From Heterodera schachtii (Eukaryota > Nematoda > Chromadorea > Rhabditida > Heteroderidae): a DNA stretch of 64,000 bases. The notes beneath the pieces are model-generated. The model was not told where the DNA came from. It did not search any database and worked only from the letters and a program-made list of their open reading frames with translations. Positions 1 through 10,094 of this stretch are shown in pieces. The number at the start of each line of letters is the position of its first letter. Position 1 is the stretch's first letter. Location: NCBI GenBank assembly GCA_023374025.1, contig SIJG01000023.1, positions 214,197-278,196 on the forward strand, read 5' to 3'. The position numbers were made by a program, and so were the translations under genes.

Positions 1-453
1 GTCGCAATCGCATGGCAAACGGCGGAAGGATGGAAAGAACGGACGACGCATCACACAATGAATGATTGGCCGAGTGTATTTATGGATGTATTTGTGATGG
101 ATATTCATTCATTTGTTGTCTCATAACCATTTCAGAAATTGTTTGTATGTATCACTTACCATTTTTGTAATATTTGTACTGATTAAATGCATAAAATTGT
201 TGAGCACAAATTTGATTCCAAAATGCGTCCAATCAAATTGTTATTTTGAATTGCTATTTTTTTCAAAAATCCTGAAAATTTTGATTATTTTCTTCAATAT
301 CCGATTTTGTCAGTGATTAAGCCGTGCCCATCCCACATAGTGATTTTAAGCGCAGGTCAACAGAAATAGAACTAGCTATCCGAAACATGGCCACCGGATG
401 AAAATTTGATTGGACGCATAAAAATCGATTGGACGCACAAAAGTCCATTGGAC
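1..453. other. Intergenic, no gene seen
   Basis: AT-rich DNA without a supportable gene. Just before the first mobile element (about 408-456) there are three imperfect copies of an ATTGGACG-containing unit. Short open frames here show no family resemblance and no splice structure. Confidence 0.5.
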
Positions 454-461
454 GTATAAAC

Positions 462-636
462 CTAGAGCTGAGCGGGACCGGGAATTTTGACAAAAACCGG
501 GACTTTTTTGGTTGAAAACCCGGCGGGACTTTTTGGCTGGGAAAACCGGGAATTTCCCGGTCCCGGTAAAATTGGTCAAAACCGGGACCTTGGCACTCAG
601 TTGTCCCGCTATTGGTCCCGGTCCCGCTCAGCTCTA
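462..636. mobile_element. Non-autonomous hAT-type MITE, 175 bp
   Basis: The ends are perfect 16-bp inverted repeats: TAGAGCTGAGCGGGAC at 463-478 and its reverse complement at 621-636. The element is flanked by an exact 8-bp duplication GTATAAAC at 454-461 and 637-644. An 8-bp target duplication with TAGAG-type ends is characteristic of hAT transposons. The interior is built from GGGAC/CCGGGA repeats and has no coding capacity, so a transposase in trans must have moved it. It lies downstream (3') of the minus-strand F-box-like gene A. Confidence 0.85.
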
Positions 637-798
637 GTATAAACTGTATTTAAGCCCTAAATTTATCATAAAAGCATACACAAAACAAAATAAAATAAAG
701 TTGATCACCACCGCAACAAAACAACAATTTTATAAACGTCAAATGGGCTCAAATTCATACTCCAACACAAAAATTCAAATTGATTGATCGGTCACTTC

Positions 799-2207
799 TC
801 ACCACGGAATCTCGATTCGATTCCACTGATAACGAACGTCCCATCCAATCGCTTCCTCTTCCCATTTTGCCCATTTGCTTTCGTCGCGCACAATTGGACA
901 ACGGATCAGCAGAACATGGCGGATATCGTTCATCTTCTTCAACGTCAATTGCTCCCGGGTCAATTCGTTGGTCAGATCGAAGAACTCAACGGAATTAGCA
1001 GAAGGCGGCGATTGAAACTCAATGACGACAATGAAATTGACGGAAGAAGAAGCATTGGCAAATGCCTAATGGGGGAAAATTGGATAAGAAATGCGAAATG
1101 ATAAATGAATGACATTTTACGGTTAAGTGGCCCAAGTTGGGCATAAAAATTTTTTGTCAGAGAATCACAAACGGCACTACACTTTATATAAGTCCAATCA
1201 ATCAACCATTAATTAGGTTTTGTTAATTATTGAACAAACTTATTGTGTAAACATCAGGTATGGTTAATTGATTTGACTCATAAAGTGCAATAGAGCTCCC
1301 CAAACACAGTATGAATTGCAAAAAAACAAAAAAAGCAAATCCAAATCACCGCTTTGAAGGCTTCAATCCTTGACGCCAAATCCCAATGCTCGTTATTCCT
1401 CCACAAAAAGCATTTGAGCACCTTTGGCACATTGTCCGGACGGGGAGTGAAAAGCCATTTGGCCACCGCTTGTCCATCTGATGCCATGGCATTGTCATCG
1501 CACGGGAATTCAGTGAAGGAATCCTCATTGAAAACACGAAGCGATGGACATTCGTTGAGAATTGACGGGACGAATTGTCGCAAATGGTGGAAAATTCCGG
1601 CGGACAATTGCATTCCGTGAATGTTTGTCGCGATCATTGGCCAAATGTTGTGCACAATCAACTCCAAAAAGCGATCCGTTCCGATGTTCAAATTAATTGG
1701 ACAGGCGGCAAAAAGTTGGCGAAAATGGTTGAGAAAAGCGATGGCATTTTGGTCGATGAAACTAAAAATGGATGGGAAGTGTTGCTTAAATTTTTGTACA
1801 ATCGCCAATTTTACGGGATGGTGATGCATTCGAATCCGATGACTTTTCGTGGCATTTGAATTTGCGGAATTGGCAATGCTTCCAAATAACAGTGCCAATA
1901 ATATCTATTGAAAATTTCCATTTTCGTGGTCCAATTTTCTGTTTTGTGTCGAATTCGAATAAGTGCCAATGTCCATTTGCGTGTTTTGAAATGTTCGTCC
2001 ACGTAATAGTCAAATTGGTGGCTGATCATCGCAATTCCGAAGCCAAGTTTAGAAGGCGTAAGCAAATCGAACACCGAAAGCCAACAGTCAGCGGAGATAA
2101 AGCTGAAGAAAAGGGAAAACAAAATTGAAAATTGAAATTGAGAATTGGCATTTAATTTACATTGCTTTTGCCATCTTTTCCTCGGCTTCTTTTCGGTTGT
2201 CTGACAT
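799..2207 (-). CDS. F-box-like expanded-family protein, copy A
   Basis: Four-exon model on the minus strand: 2207-2161, 2102-1815, 1761-1350, 1065-799, giving 337 residues with all splice phases consistent and a TGA stop at 801-799. The protein starts MSDNRKEAEE. An F-box-like segment follows (CWLSVFDLLTPSKLGFGIAM, about residues 20-40). The middle carries the family signature RQFVPSILNECPSL, then FPCDDNAMASDGQAVAKWL. The C-terminal exon has LTNELTREQLTLKK and the motif LIRCPI. This architecture matches, as I recall, a large cyst-nematode F-box-like family; such proteins would act as substrate adaptors of SCF ubiquitin ligases, but no function is proven. Copy B lies about 7 kb away in the same orientation. 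Exon 1 is short; its start is supported by the matching exon-1 sequence in copy B. Confidence 0.75.
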
Positions 2208-2367
2208 TTTGTTGAGAGTAAATTATTAAGGACAGTTTTTGAGGATTTAAATTAGCCTTCGTAAAACTGAAAAAACTTTCTGGATTTTTCATAGACAAGG
2301 TAATAAAAAAATTTCAAATTTGTTTTTTTTTTAAAAACATAAAGAAAAACACTAATTATGTATCTAA

Positions 2368-2526
2368 TTAAAAGTTGGTTCTCGGTGACGGTGATTTAGT
2401 CGTCAGTGAATGATCTTGTGATTTAAATTTTTCTGTTCCCATTTTCTTTTTTGGTGGTTTTTTGAAGCGGTCCCAATAAAACCAAAAAATGGTGCAACAG
2501 CCGACAAGCATTGACAATCCGATCAT
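2368..2526 (-). CDS. Small single-pass membrane protein, locus A
   Basis: Minus-strand ORF from ATG 2526 to TAA 2370-2368, 52 residues. It begins with a hydrophobic stretch (MIGLSMLVGCCTIFWFYW) followed by a basic patch (RFKKPPKKKM) and a polar tail, so it looks like a single-pass membrane protein with a basic cytosolic side. A splice acceptor (ttttag) directly precedes the ATG, so a 5' non-coding exon is likely. The core LVGCxTIxWF also occurs in the tiny gene at 9024-9994, in the same place upstream of the second F-box-like gene. No function recognised. It ends 160 bp before the F-box-like gene A start, same strand. Confidence 0.45.
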   Translation of the reverse strand: MIGLSMLVGCCTIFWFYWDRFKKPPKKKMGTEKFKSQDHSLTTKSPSPRTNF

Positions 2527-2660
2527 ACTAAAATTGAGAAGGAAAGGATAAATGTTGAGAAGAAATGCACAAAAGAAACAGTCAAAGAAAAGAGAAACGA
2601 AAACAAATAAATGGCGAATGAATAATAATAATAATGGAAGGTGGAGGAAGAGCAGCAACC

Positions 2661-2671
2661 ACTTTTATACT
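2661..2671 (-). promoter_or_regulatory. TATA-like promoter element, locus A
   Basis: Read on the minus strand this is GTATAAAAGTGG, about 140 bp upstream of the small membrane-protein ATG and followed by a CATTCATTCGCC stretch. The same combination (TATAAAA then CATTCATTCG) recurs at 10071-10080 and about 10640, which suggests a promoter duplicated along with the gene module. Confidence 0.4.
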
Positions 2672-2799
2672 AAACTTTTTTCGGTCGGTATTCGATGCCT
2701 TGGAGAAAATTTACAATTCCTACCACAATTCGTTTAATGTAGTAGGTATGTAAATTTCAGGTCGGGTTCGTTTTCGCGTGGGTCGAGTTTCTGAACTAA

Positions 2800-3062
2800 C
2801 TTTTTTCTTTGTCAACCAAATCAAACTTTCTTGGTATCATTCGATAGCCCTAAGTGTCCTCTATTAGCCTGCAAAATTGCGAAATTCGTTAAAGTTCAAA
2901 AAAATTATAGCCAAAAATGTTGAGAAAACCAGTTTTTTGAAATTTTCTGGCCATAACTTTTTTGAACCTTAATGAAATTTTTCACAATTTTGCAGGCTAT
3001 TAGAGGACATTTAGGGCTATCGAATGATACCAAGAAAGTTTGTTTGGTTGAGAAAGAAAAAA
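2800..3062. repeat. Imperfect palindrome (foldback element), about 260 bp
   Basis: The left arm contains CTTGGTATCATTCGATAGCC followed by CTCTATTAGCCTGCAAAATTG. The right arm holds their near-perfect reverse complements in mirrored order (CAATTTTGCAGGCTATTAGAGG, then GGGCTATCGAATGATACC). No coding capacity. Related sequence occurs at 39590-39800, a single arm near 10160-10260 and a fragment near 48660-48730, so it is a dispersed family. Confidence 0.8.
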
Positions 3063-3534
3063 AGGGGACTCTATGCTAGGTTTTTGCCTTGTCTTAGTGC
3101 TTTTGCTTGATTTAAACAATAGATTTTTTGTTTTTCAATCTAAAGTATTTATAAAATGCAATTTTGACGTGTAATACCATGGGACGGGTGAAATGCCCTA
3201 GTGGTTGGATGCCTACATTTAAAGAAGTCCAAAAACAATAGTTTCACAAAAAGTGGTTATTTACAAGGATTACACAGCTTTATTGTCCGAATACATTCAT
3301 ACAACATATACATATTTATGTACACATAATTAATGATTGGGTGTTGCATTGGAGCACATACAAATACAATACAATATATATGACATACATACATATATCA
3401 TTACAACAATTACATTGTTTTGATTACTGATATGGACAGCGCATAAAGCTTATTACGGACAACAGATCAGAGGGTGATAAAACACATACAAATGATATAA
3501 TTCGGAAGAGGGGAAACAGCGTCATATTGGGGGG
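3063..3534. other. Intergenic, no gene seen
   Basis: AT-rich stretch with TACATA-type dinucleotide-like runs (3290-3410). Nothing supportable as a gene or RNA. Confidence 0.4.
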
Positions 3535-3622
3535 ATCAGCAGCAGTTAGAAGGGGAGAAGCGTTTGTTGCTCGAAGTCCATCGTTCGTTCATCCGCGGGG
3601 GCCGTCCTCGAGTCGATCATTG
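3535..3622. repeat. Direct repeat, copy 1
   Basis: A segment of about 88 bp beginning ATCAGCAGCAGTTAGAAG and ending CGAGTCGATCATTG. It recurs almost identically at 4217-4310 in the same orientation. The two copies bracket the small gene at 3637-4156. Confidence 0.85.
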
Positions 3623-3636
3623 TTCACCGCTGGGGC

Positions 3637-4156
3637 TCACGCTTTCTGCTTCTTGTCCTTCTTGTCGCCGCCGCCCTTCTGCCCCGCGAAGTAAGCCGTC
3701 CATTGTGCATGGCGTCGTTCCATGCGCTCCCCCAGCGAAACTAAGAAAAAACAAAAAAAAATTAGCATGGACAGATGAAAAAGTGGCGAAACTCACAAAT
3801 CAACTGAATGATGTACAGCAAACCGCAATACTGAAAGGGAAGTTAGAACAATTAGACACAAAATAAACATGAAGAGGCAAAGTGGCCAACTAAACCAAAC
3901 TAGCCATTGGAGGAAATTTGGGGGTTTTGGGTTCGAATTTGATCAAAATGAACAGTATTTCCGAAAAACCTCAAACTTTTTCTAACCATACGAAATTTGG
4001 GTTTTCTGGATCCGAAATTGGTCAAAACGAATTTACAAATTTGATTGGACTCAAAAAACGCAGCAAATGCGATTGCCCCCACCCCAAACTCACCGCTCCC
4101 ACGCCGAACGCAATCGCAGCCACGCACATGTAGGAGAGGATGGCCTTGAGGTTCAT
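3637..4156 (-). CDS. Small single-pass membrane protein, 66 aa
   Basis: Three-exon minus-strand model: 4156-4094, 3830-3797, 3740-3637, consistent phases, TGA at 3639-3637. The protein opens with a hydrophobic segment (MNLKAILSYMCVAAIAFGVG, continuing YCGLLYIIQLI), then a charged linker (LGERMERRHAQWTAYFAGQK) and a Lys-rich tail (KKDKKQKA). This looks like a type II or tail-exposed single-pass membrane protein. Introns are short with good GTGAGT donors. I do not recognise the family. The gene is enclosed by two roughly 90-bp direct repeats. Confidence 0.55.
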
Positions 4157-4216
4157 GGAGAACAGCAGCGGCAGAAGTGATCGGAGTCGACGTGTGCACG
4201 GGCGATGAGCAGCAGA

Positions 4217-4310
4217 ATCAGCAGCAGTTAGAAGGGGAGAAGCGTTTGTTGCTCGAAGTCCATCGTTCGTTGTTCATCCGCCGCGGGGGCCATTCTCGAG
4301 TCGATCATTG
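4217..4310. repeat. Direct repeat, copy 2
   Basis: Near-identical to 3535-3622, same orientation, 680 bp away. It carries a few extra bases (GTTGTTCATCCGCCGCGG against GTTCATCCGCGG). It lies just upstream of the small membrane-protein gene; copy 1 lies just past its stop codon. Confidence 0.85.
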
Positions 4311-4786
4311 AGGGTCTGCCAATTTGAGGAAAGTAAGCACAGTAGTATCAAACATACAATAATGAGAAAATTGAATTTTTGCAAAAAGGATGGTCAGGCA
4401 AAAGGGAAAATTTCCATAAAAATGCCAAAATACGAAAAAAAAATTACAGATTTAAGGCCCAAAAAATTGGCACTTTTGAGGGTTTAGGGCCAATTTTCGA
4501 TTAATTGCATTGAATTGTGGTAAAAAAAACAGAACTGCTCTTGGATTTTCAGATGTTCATTGATGTCGCGCGTCCGCGCGTCACTCCCCTCCTTTTTAAT
4601 TGTGACAATGAATTTCGACAAAAAGACACCTGAAAATTGCTGATCATCTCTTGGATCTTCAGATTTGTATTGATTTTGCGCGTCTCCGCATCACTGCATT
4701 CAATTGATGCCGGTTTTTTAGATTCATTTTTCTATGAAAAAAAAATTTGATTATATTAGGATGAAAAACACACACAGATGTATATA

Positions 4787-5280
4787 CAGGGTTGCCAGAT
4801 TAAAATTTTCAAAAGCCTCATTTGGCAGGCAAAAAAGCCTCATTTTGGGTCAAAAAGCCTTATTTTTACAATTTTATTCAAAACACATTAAAAATGTTCA
4901 AATATTATATTTTTGATTTTCCATGATCAATTTGAGCAATTTTTTGTTAGAAATAAGCATTTTGTGAAATTCTGAGCACGAAAAATCGAAGTTGATTTTT
5001 TGCGGCGCTTTTTTCAAAAAAAAACTTGGGGAAAAGTGAGGCCGGCGGTGCCGATTGGCGCTGCCTGGAAAATTTTGTGATTTTTAATACGATTTGCTAA
5101 CAGATTTGACCACAAAAATGACCAATTTTTGTGATTTTTAAACAATTTCATTACTACTCCTTACCTCAAAATTTCTCAAAAAACCACAAAAAACCTCAAA
5201 GCCTCATTTTGAAAATTTAGCCTCATTGACCTATCAAAAAACCACAAAATGAGGCTAAAGCGTCAGATCTGTCAACCCTG
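4787..5280. mobile_element. Non-autonomous hAT-type MITE, 494 bp
   Basis: Ends are CAGGGTTGCCAGAT at 4787 and ATCTGTCAACCCTG at 5280 (one mismatch). They are flanked by an exact 8-bp duplication TGTATATA at 4779-4786 and 5281-5288. CAGGG ends with 8-bp duplications are the classic hAT signature. Subterminal repeats of AAAGCCTCATTTT occur in inverted orientation near both ends. The interior contains the GGCCGGCGGTGCCGAT motif that is dispersed in this window. No transposase ORF. Confidence 0.88.
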
Positions 5281-5288
5281 TGTATATA

Positions 5289-6071
5289 TATAGCATTTTG
5301 GGTAATAGTACCGGTGGTACCATCAATACAGAAATATGCATATGATCAACTCTTAAAGCATCGGCACACATTTACAATGAATATATTTCATCATCCACAA
5401 TATATTTTCATCTTCCGCTTAGATTGCGCGCATTCGACCCGTTTCGAACCCCGGACCCGGACTCGAAAAAAAAGTCGAATATTTTTTTCAACAAAATTCA
5501 CATTTATACACCAAAACCGGTCCAATTGCACGAAATAGTATGTATTGCGTTCGCTTTAAGTGTTTCTAGATTTTATTTGAAGAGCTACGGAATTTCACGC
5601 TGAAAAAAGTGCACGAAATGTTTGTAGGCCCTAAAATGCACTCAATTCATCAAAAAGTTACGGGTGCGCAACCAAAGCGTGACTAGACAATTGGACAGTG
5701 GACAATCCGACAGTAAATCCACTGTCCGATTGTCCGGAGTCCAACCAAAGTGACCCCTTTTTTGGCGGGACAAAAGTATTGAAACAAAAGTTTTATTTGA
5801 TGAAAAATCATTTTACGCAGAGAAAAAATTCTGGAAAAGTTTCTGCTAATCTAACTTTTAGTCCTGATCAAAAGTCTTTTACACCAACTTGGTCCGATCA
5901 CTCCTTCATGGTGATCTGGAAAGTCAAAAATGGCTTGAAATCTGGGAAATTTTCGCGAAAAAAAATCCTTGGGGGTTAGGAAAAATCTTCTGGAAAATTT
6001 GGCTAGGCATGTCAGAAAGAGGACAAAATTCTCTACCGAATTGCCTTTTGGAAATGGTGGGTCAACGACGT
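5289..6071. other. Intergenic, degenerate repeat remnants
   Basis: No gene supported. A segment near 5420-5500 (CGACCCGTTTCGAACCCCGG) resembles one near 10840-10870 (CGACCAATTTCGAACCCCGG), so it is a dispersed repeat. The open frames here show no family match. Confidence 0.4.
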
Positions 6072-6079
6072 ATACCCAC

Positions 6080-7344
6080 TAGAGACCGGACAACAGGGGT
6101 CGGAGGGATCCCGAGTCGGGATCCCGACTGAATCCCGATCCCGATCAATCCCGAACATTTTGGAAAAACGATCGGGACGGATCCCGAGTCGGGATCCCGA
6201 CCGAATCCCGATCCCGATCAATCCCGAAGATTTCTTTTCGGGATCCCGCGGGATTATCGGGATTTGCTAAAATCCAATTTTTTATTTATTTATTGGCTTT
6301 TTAATTTTAGTTTTGAGCTAAGTTTTGTTCAAATTCTTATCTAATATTTATAATTGATCAATTCGATTGTGAAAAATAGGGATGGTAATTATATTAGGTT
6401 TTTATAAAAAAATTTTTCATAATTTAGAATATCATGCCTAAAAAGTCAGACTGTAGGGTCAAAAACTAAAACATTTAACAACATAGCTTTAAATATTTTT
6501 TTTACAATTTAATCAATTAATGCAATTTCTGTATTTTCGCCTCCTATTATCATTTTTAACAATTTTAAGGAAATTAGAAAATCGTAAACTGCATCGGGAT
6601 CAAAAATCAAGAATTTTTTCGCAGTGAATTTTTCAAAAACTTTAGGAGAACAGGGGGGAGGCCGGCGGTGCCGATAGGCGCCGCCGGGAAAATTTTGTAT
6701 TTGAAATGTAATTTGTTAACAGAATTATCCTAAAACTGTCCATATTTTGTGATTTTGAACCAATTTATAAGAAAATAATAGGTTCTTGGGTTTGGTGATA
6801 CCAATTGGCACCGAAGGAAAAATATGTAGACAACAATTTTATTCTGATTATTTGACAAAATTCTTAGAAATCATTGTTCCATGAAATTATCTAATAAGAT
6901 TTAGAATACTGTTTTAGGAATTTTAAAAAATAATTAATGATAATTCTTTTTTGGGAAATAAAAGTCAAAATGGTCAACTTATGCGTCAAATTTTGAAAAT
7001 CTTAATGGAATTTTGGAGAACTGTGAAGAATTTTTTGGGATTTTTAAGAGATTTTTTAAGAAAAATTAGCAAATGACAATATTTTTAAATTTAAAATTCA
7101 AGATCTTAATTAAAAAATGGAGATTTTTTGAAAAATTATCGTGACTTCAATCCCGCGGGATCCCGCGGGATTGGTAAAATGGTCGGGAGGGATCCCGATT
7201 CGGGATCCCGATGAAATCCCGATCCCGATCAATCCCGATGAATTTAAAAAATCGCTCAGGACGGATCCCGAGGTCGGGATCCCGAATTTAATCCCGCGGG
7301 ATCCCGAAGAAATCCCGCGGGATCCCGATCCCGTCCGGTCTCTA
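6080..7344. mobile_element. Non-autonomous hAT-type element, 1265 bp
   Basis: Perfect 12-bp terminal inverted repeats TAGAGACCGGAC (6080-6091) and GTCCGGTCTCTA (7333-7344). Exact 8-bp flanking duplication ATACCCAC at 6072-6079 and 7345-7352. Both subterminal regions (6105-6265 and 7150-7335) are arrays of GATCCCG/CGGGATC units in opposite orientation, probably transposase-binding arrays. The interior is AT-rich and non-coding and contains GGCCGGCGGTGCCGAT. The open frames over the GATCCCG arrays are repeat artefacts. Confidence 0.88.
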
Positions 7345-7352
7345 ATACCCAC

Positions 7353-7904
7353 AGAGCAAGAGAGCGTGAAACATTGGACATCTCAAAAATCACTTATTTT
7401 CTACAGTATTTCAAGGGGAAATGATCAAACAAATTGATCATTTTTATGGTACTCATAATGTGTTTTCCGTGCTTGTGCTTCTCTCATCAAGTATGTACAA
7501 TCCGCAAAAAAAAATATGTTAAAAGCCTAAATCCGTTCCCTAATCATTAGCCATTTTATCAACAATTACTCACAATGAATGAATGAATTAATTACATACA
7601 CATTAAATAGAATGGAAATGAACAAATTTCCAAAAACAAACAAAATAATTAGACAATATTCTGCTGATCACTCGGCCCGGGAGAAGCGGCGTCGAGAAAA
7701 CTGAAAAACGATTCTAACTTTAAGCCCATTCTACTTTTATGAGTTCAATGACATTTTATGAGTCCTCCCAACCAACTAAACATCCATGCTTTTTTGTACC
7801 ACAATTTTGTCCATTTCAAAACAAAACCAAACATTTTTTGTACCATTTGAAAGCAAAAAGTCTAAGAATTGTCGATTAGACTTATAAAACCGAAAAAAAA
7901 AGAA
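7353..7904. other. Intergenic, no gene seen
   Basis: Ordinary AT-rich sequence between the hAT-type element and the 3' end of F-box-like gene B. Nothing supportable. Confidence 0.4.
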
Positions 7905-9064
7905 TCACCCGTTGTCGAATGCGCCATCTTCGATCAAAATATCAATTGGGTTCGTTCGATTTTTCAGTTCATCCCACGCATTAACCCATTCTCGCGCATT
8001 CCATCCAATTGGACAACGTTTGAGCACATAACGATCTGTGCCAATTTGTTCCAGTGTCAATTTCTCCCCAGTCACTTCGTTGATCCAATCAAATAGCACC
8101 ATGATGTTAAGCGGAGAAAACAGCCGAAAGTGAAAATGAATGAGAAAAGTAACCGGAGAAGAAGCATTGGAAAATGCCTTAAAAGGGGACAAAAAACCAT
8201 AGAAAAACCAATTTAAATATGCAGCATAATCACCGCTCTAATCTGTTCCATCGTTGACGACCATTGATTCACCGGTGGATTCACAGAGTATTTGAGAAAC
8301 TTCGGCAGACCATCCGGACGAGGCGAGAACAGCCATTTGGTCACCGCTTGGCCATCCGACGCATTGGCACTGTCATCGGGCGGAAATTCGGGGAAATTGC
8401 CGCCACAGAAATAGACACCGCGAAGGGATGGACAATCGTTGAGAAGTGACGGGACCAATTGGCGCAGACGGCGAAAAACGATGGAAGGCACAGTAATCAT
8501 ATGAATGGCATCGCGAAGCGTTGGCAAAATGTCGAACAAAATAAATTCCGAAATCCGAACATTTCCAGTGATAACGTACAAATCCGTTGAACAAACGGCG
8601 AAAAAAACGGTGAAAATGGCGGAGAAATGCGATGACATTTTGATCGATGTAACTGAAAAGCAGAAAATGTGGATAAAACATTTCCAATCTAATCCATTTT
8701 TACGCGATTGTAATGCCTCGGAATCCGACGACTTTGTTCGGCAGCGGATTTTGCAAAATTGGCACTGGATTTCCATCGGCATTGACAATTTGCATTTGCT
8801 TGGTGCCGTTCTTTCCAATTTTGTGGCAAATTCGCATTTTGCCCAATTTCCATTTGCGTGTCTTGAAGTGTTCGTCGACGATACGGTCAAAGCGGCGATT
8901 GATCAGTGCAATTCCAAGGCCCAGCTGAGAAGGCGCAAGAAAATCGAACACCAAAAGCCAACAATCGCCGCAGATAAAGCTGAAAAAATGAAAAAAAAAT
9001 TTTTTATGAAATTTTAATTTTATTTACATTTCTTTTTTGTGAGGGCGTCGTCGTTTTTTGACAT
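7905..9064 (-). CDS. F-box-like expanded-family protein, copy B (frame broken)
   Basis: Exons by homology to copy A: 9064-9028 (MSKNDDALTKK), 8979-8704, 8652-8234, 8177-7905. The F-box-like segment reads LLVFDFLAPSQLGLGIALIN. The middle carries RQLVPSLLNDCPSL and FPPDDSANASDGQAVTKWLF, and the last exon LFDWINEVTGEKLTLEQIG and LKRCPIGW. Exon 3 has one extra base in an A7 run at 8601-8607 (T7 on the coding strand): the frame runs IAFLRHFHRFF before it and resumes AVCSTDLYVITGN after it. The phase of exon 1 is also off by one. Either an assembly indel or a young pseudogene. Exon 1 overlaps the end of the small membrane-protein gene at 9024-9994 in another frame. Confidence 0.65.
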
Positions 9065-9994
9065 GGCCAAAAAAGAACCAAAGAATGGTGGCACAACCGA
9101 CCAACGGCAGAAGAAACACGGCACGCGAACTGAAAATGATTGGGGAAATGAATGAATGGAAGGGGTCAAAGTTTCAAAGCGAGAGAATCCAAAATTGGTT
9201 TTGAAATTTTGGAAATACTGGAGAATCTGGGCTCCACCCAAAAAAAAATTATTTTTCTGCTATGAAAAGTTCAACCCTGAGGTTTCCGGGGCTTCCGATC
9301 GCGAATATGATACCAGATAATTGCAAAAAATCATTGATTTTGATTTTGAAAATCTTCGATTTTTCGAAATTTTGATCAACATGCGCAAATGCTGCACTTT
9401 TTCGAGTGAAGCAACCATATATGATCAAGCACTATTTATTAACCAATGAGCTGATCATAGAACAATCGGTACTTCCGTGTTTTGCTACCCCCCCCCCCTC
9501 GAAAAATTTAAAATTCATATTTTGGGGTTTTCAAAGTCACTCACTGATCACTAACATGCTGTCATCAAAGGTCGAACAAACACCATCTTCATGGTCAGTG
9601 ACCTCGAAAATCTCCCAAAATGTGAATTTTTTTAAATTTTCGAGGGGGGGGGGGGTAGCAAAACACGGAAGTACCGAACAATCGCATAAAACATAAACAA
9701 TCAACAACATTTATTACCCTGCCATGTTGGTCAAAATTTCTAAAATCTATAATTTTCAAAATCAATGATAGTCAATTAATTTTGCAAATTCTAATATCAT
9801 ATTCGTGATCAGCAGCACCAAAAACCCCGGGTTCATTTTTTCACAAGAAAAATTTTTTTTGGGTGGAGCTCAGATTCTCCAGTATTACCGAAATTTTAAT
9901 AAATATCGAAATTGAATCAAAAACGGAGCAAAACAAATGCGAAATATGTATCAGGAAAAAGGAAATAATAAACATACCGAATTCCTGAATACAT
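9024..9994 (-). CDS. Tiny single-pass membrane protein, 40 aa, locus B
   Basis: Two exons: 9994-9978 (MYSGI plus two bases) and 9129-9024, with GTATGT donor, TTTCAG acceptor and matching phase; TAA at 9026-9024. The protein is hydrophobic in the middle (AVFLLPLVGCATILWFFF) with a strongly basic tail (HVKKRRRPHKKEM). It shares LVGCxTIxWF with the 52-aa ORF at locus A. The 850-bp intron contains a palindrome of about 690 bp. Its last codons share DNA with exon 1 of F-box-like copy B in a different frame, and the GT of that exon's donor precedes the A of this stop. Function unknown. Confidence 0.5.
9205..9890. repeat. Long inverted repeat (foldback), about 690 bp
   Basis: Each arm is about 340 bp. 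Mirror-matched landmarks: TACTGGAGAATCTGGGCTCC near 9220 against GGAGCTCAGATTCTCCAGTA near 9868; CGAATATGATACC against its complement near 9800; and ACTTCCGTGTTTTGCTACC(C)n near 9470 against (G)nGGTAGCAAAACACGGAAGT near 9655. The short central loop lies around 9560. No protein is encoded. It sits inside the intron of the 40-aa membrane-protein gene. Confidence 0.85.
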
Positions 9995-10070
9995 TTGCAG
10001 CAACAAAATAACCGAAAAAATATAGGGCGAATGAATGAATTGAATGAGACGGAGGATAAGAAAAAAGGCA

Positions 10071-10080
10071 TTTTTATACT
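10071..10080 (-). promoter_or_regulatory. TATA-like element, locus B
   Basis: Minus-strand AGTATAAAAA about 80 bp upstream of the ATG at 9994, followed by CATTCATTCGCC and a stretch (GTTATTTTGTTGCTGC) directly before that ATG. The same stretch is found near 10600 and the TATA/CATTCATTCG pair also near 2665. Confidence 0.45.
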
Positions 10081-10094
10081 AAAATATTAGTGTA

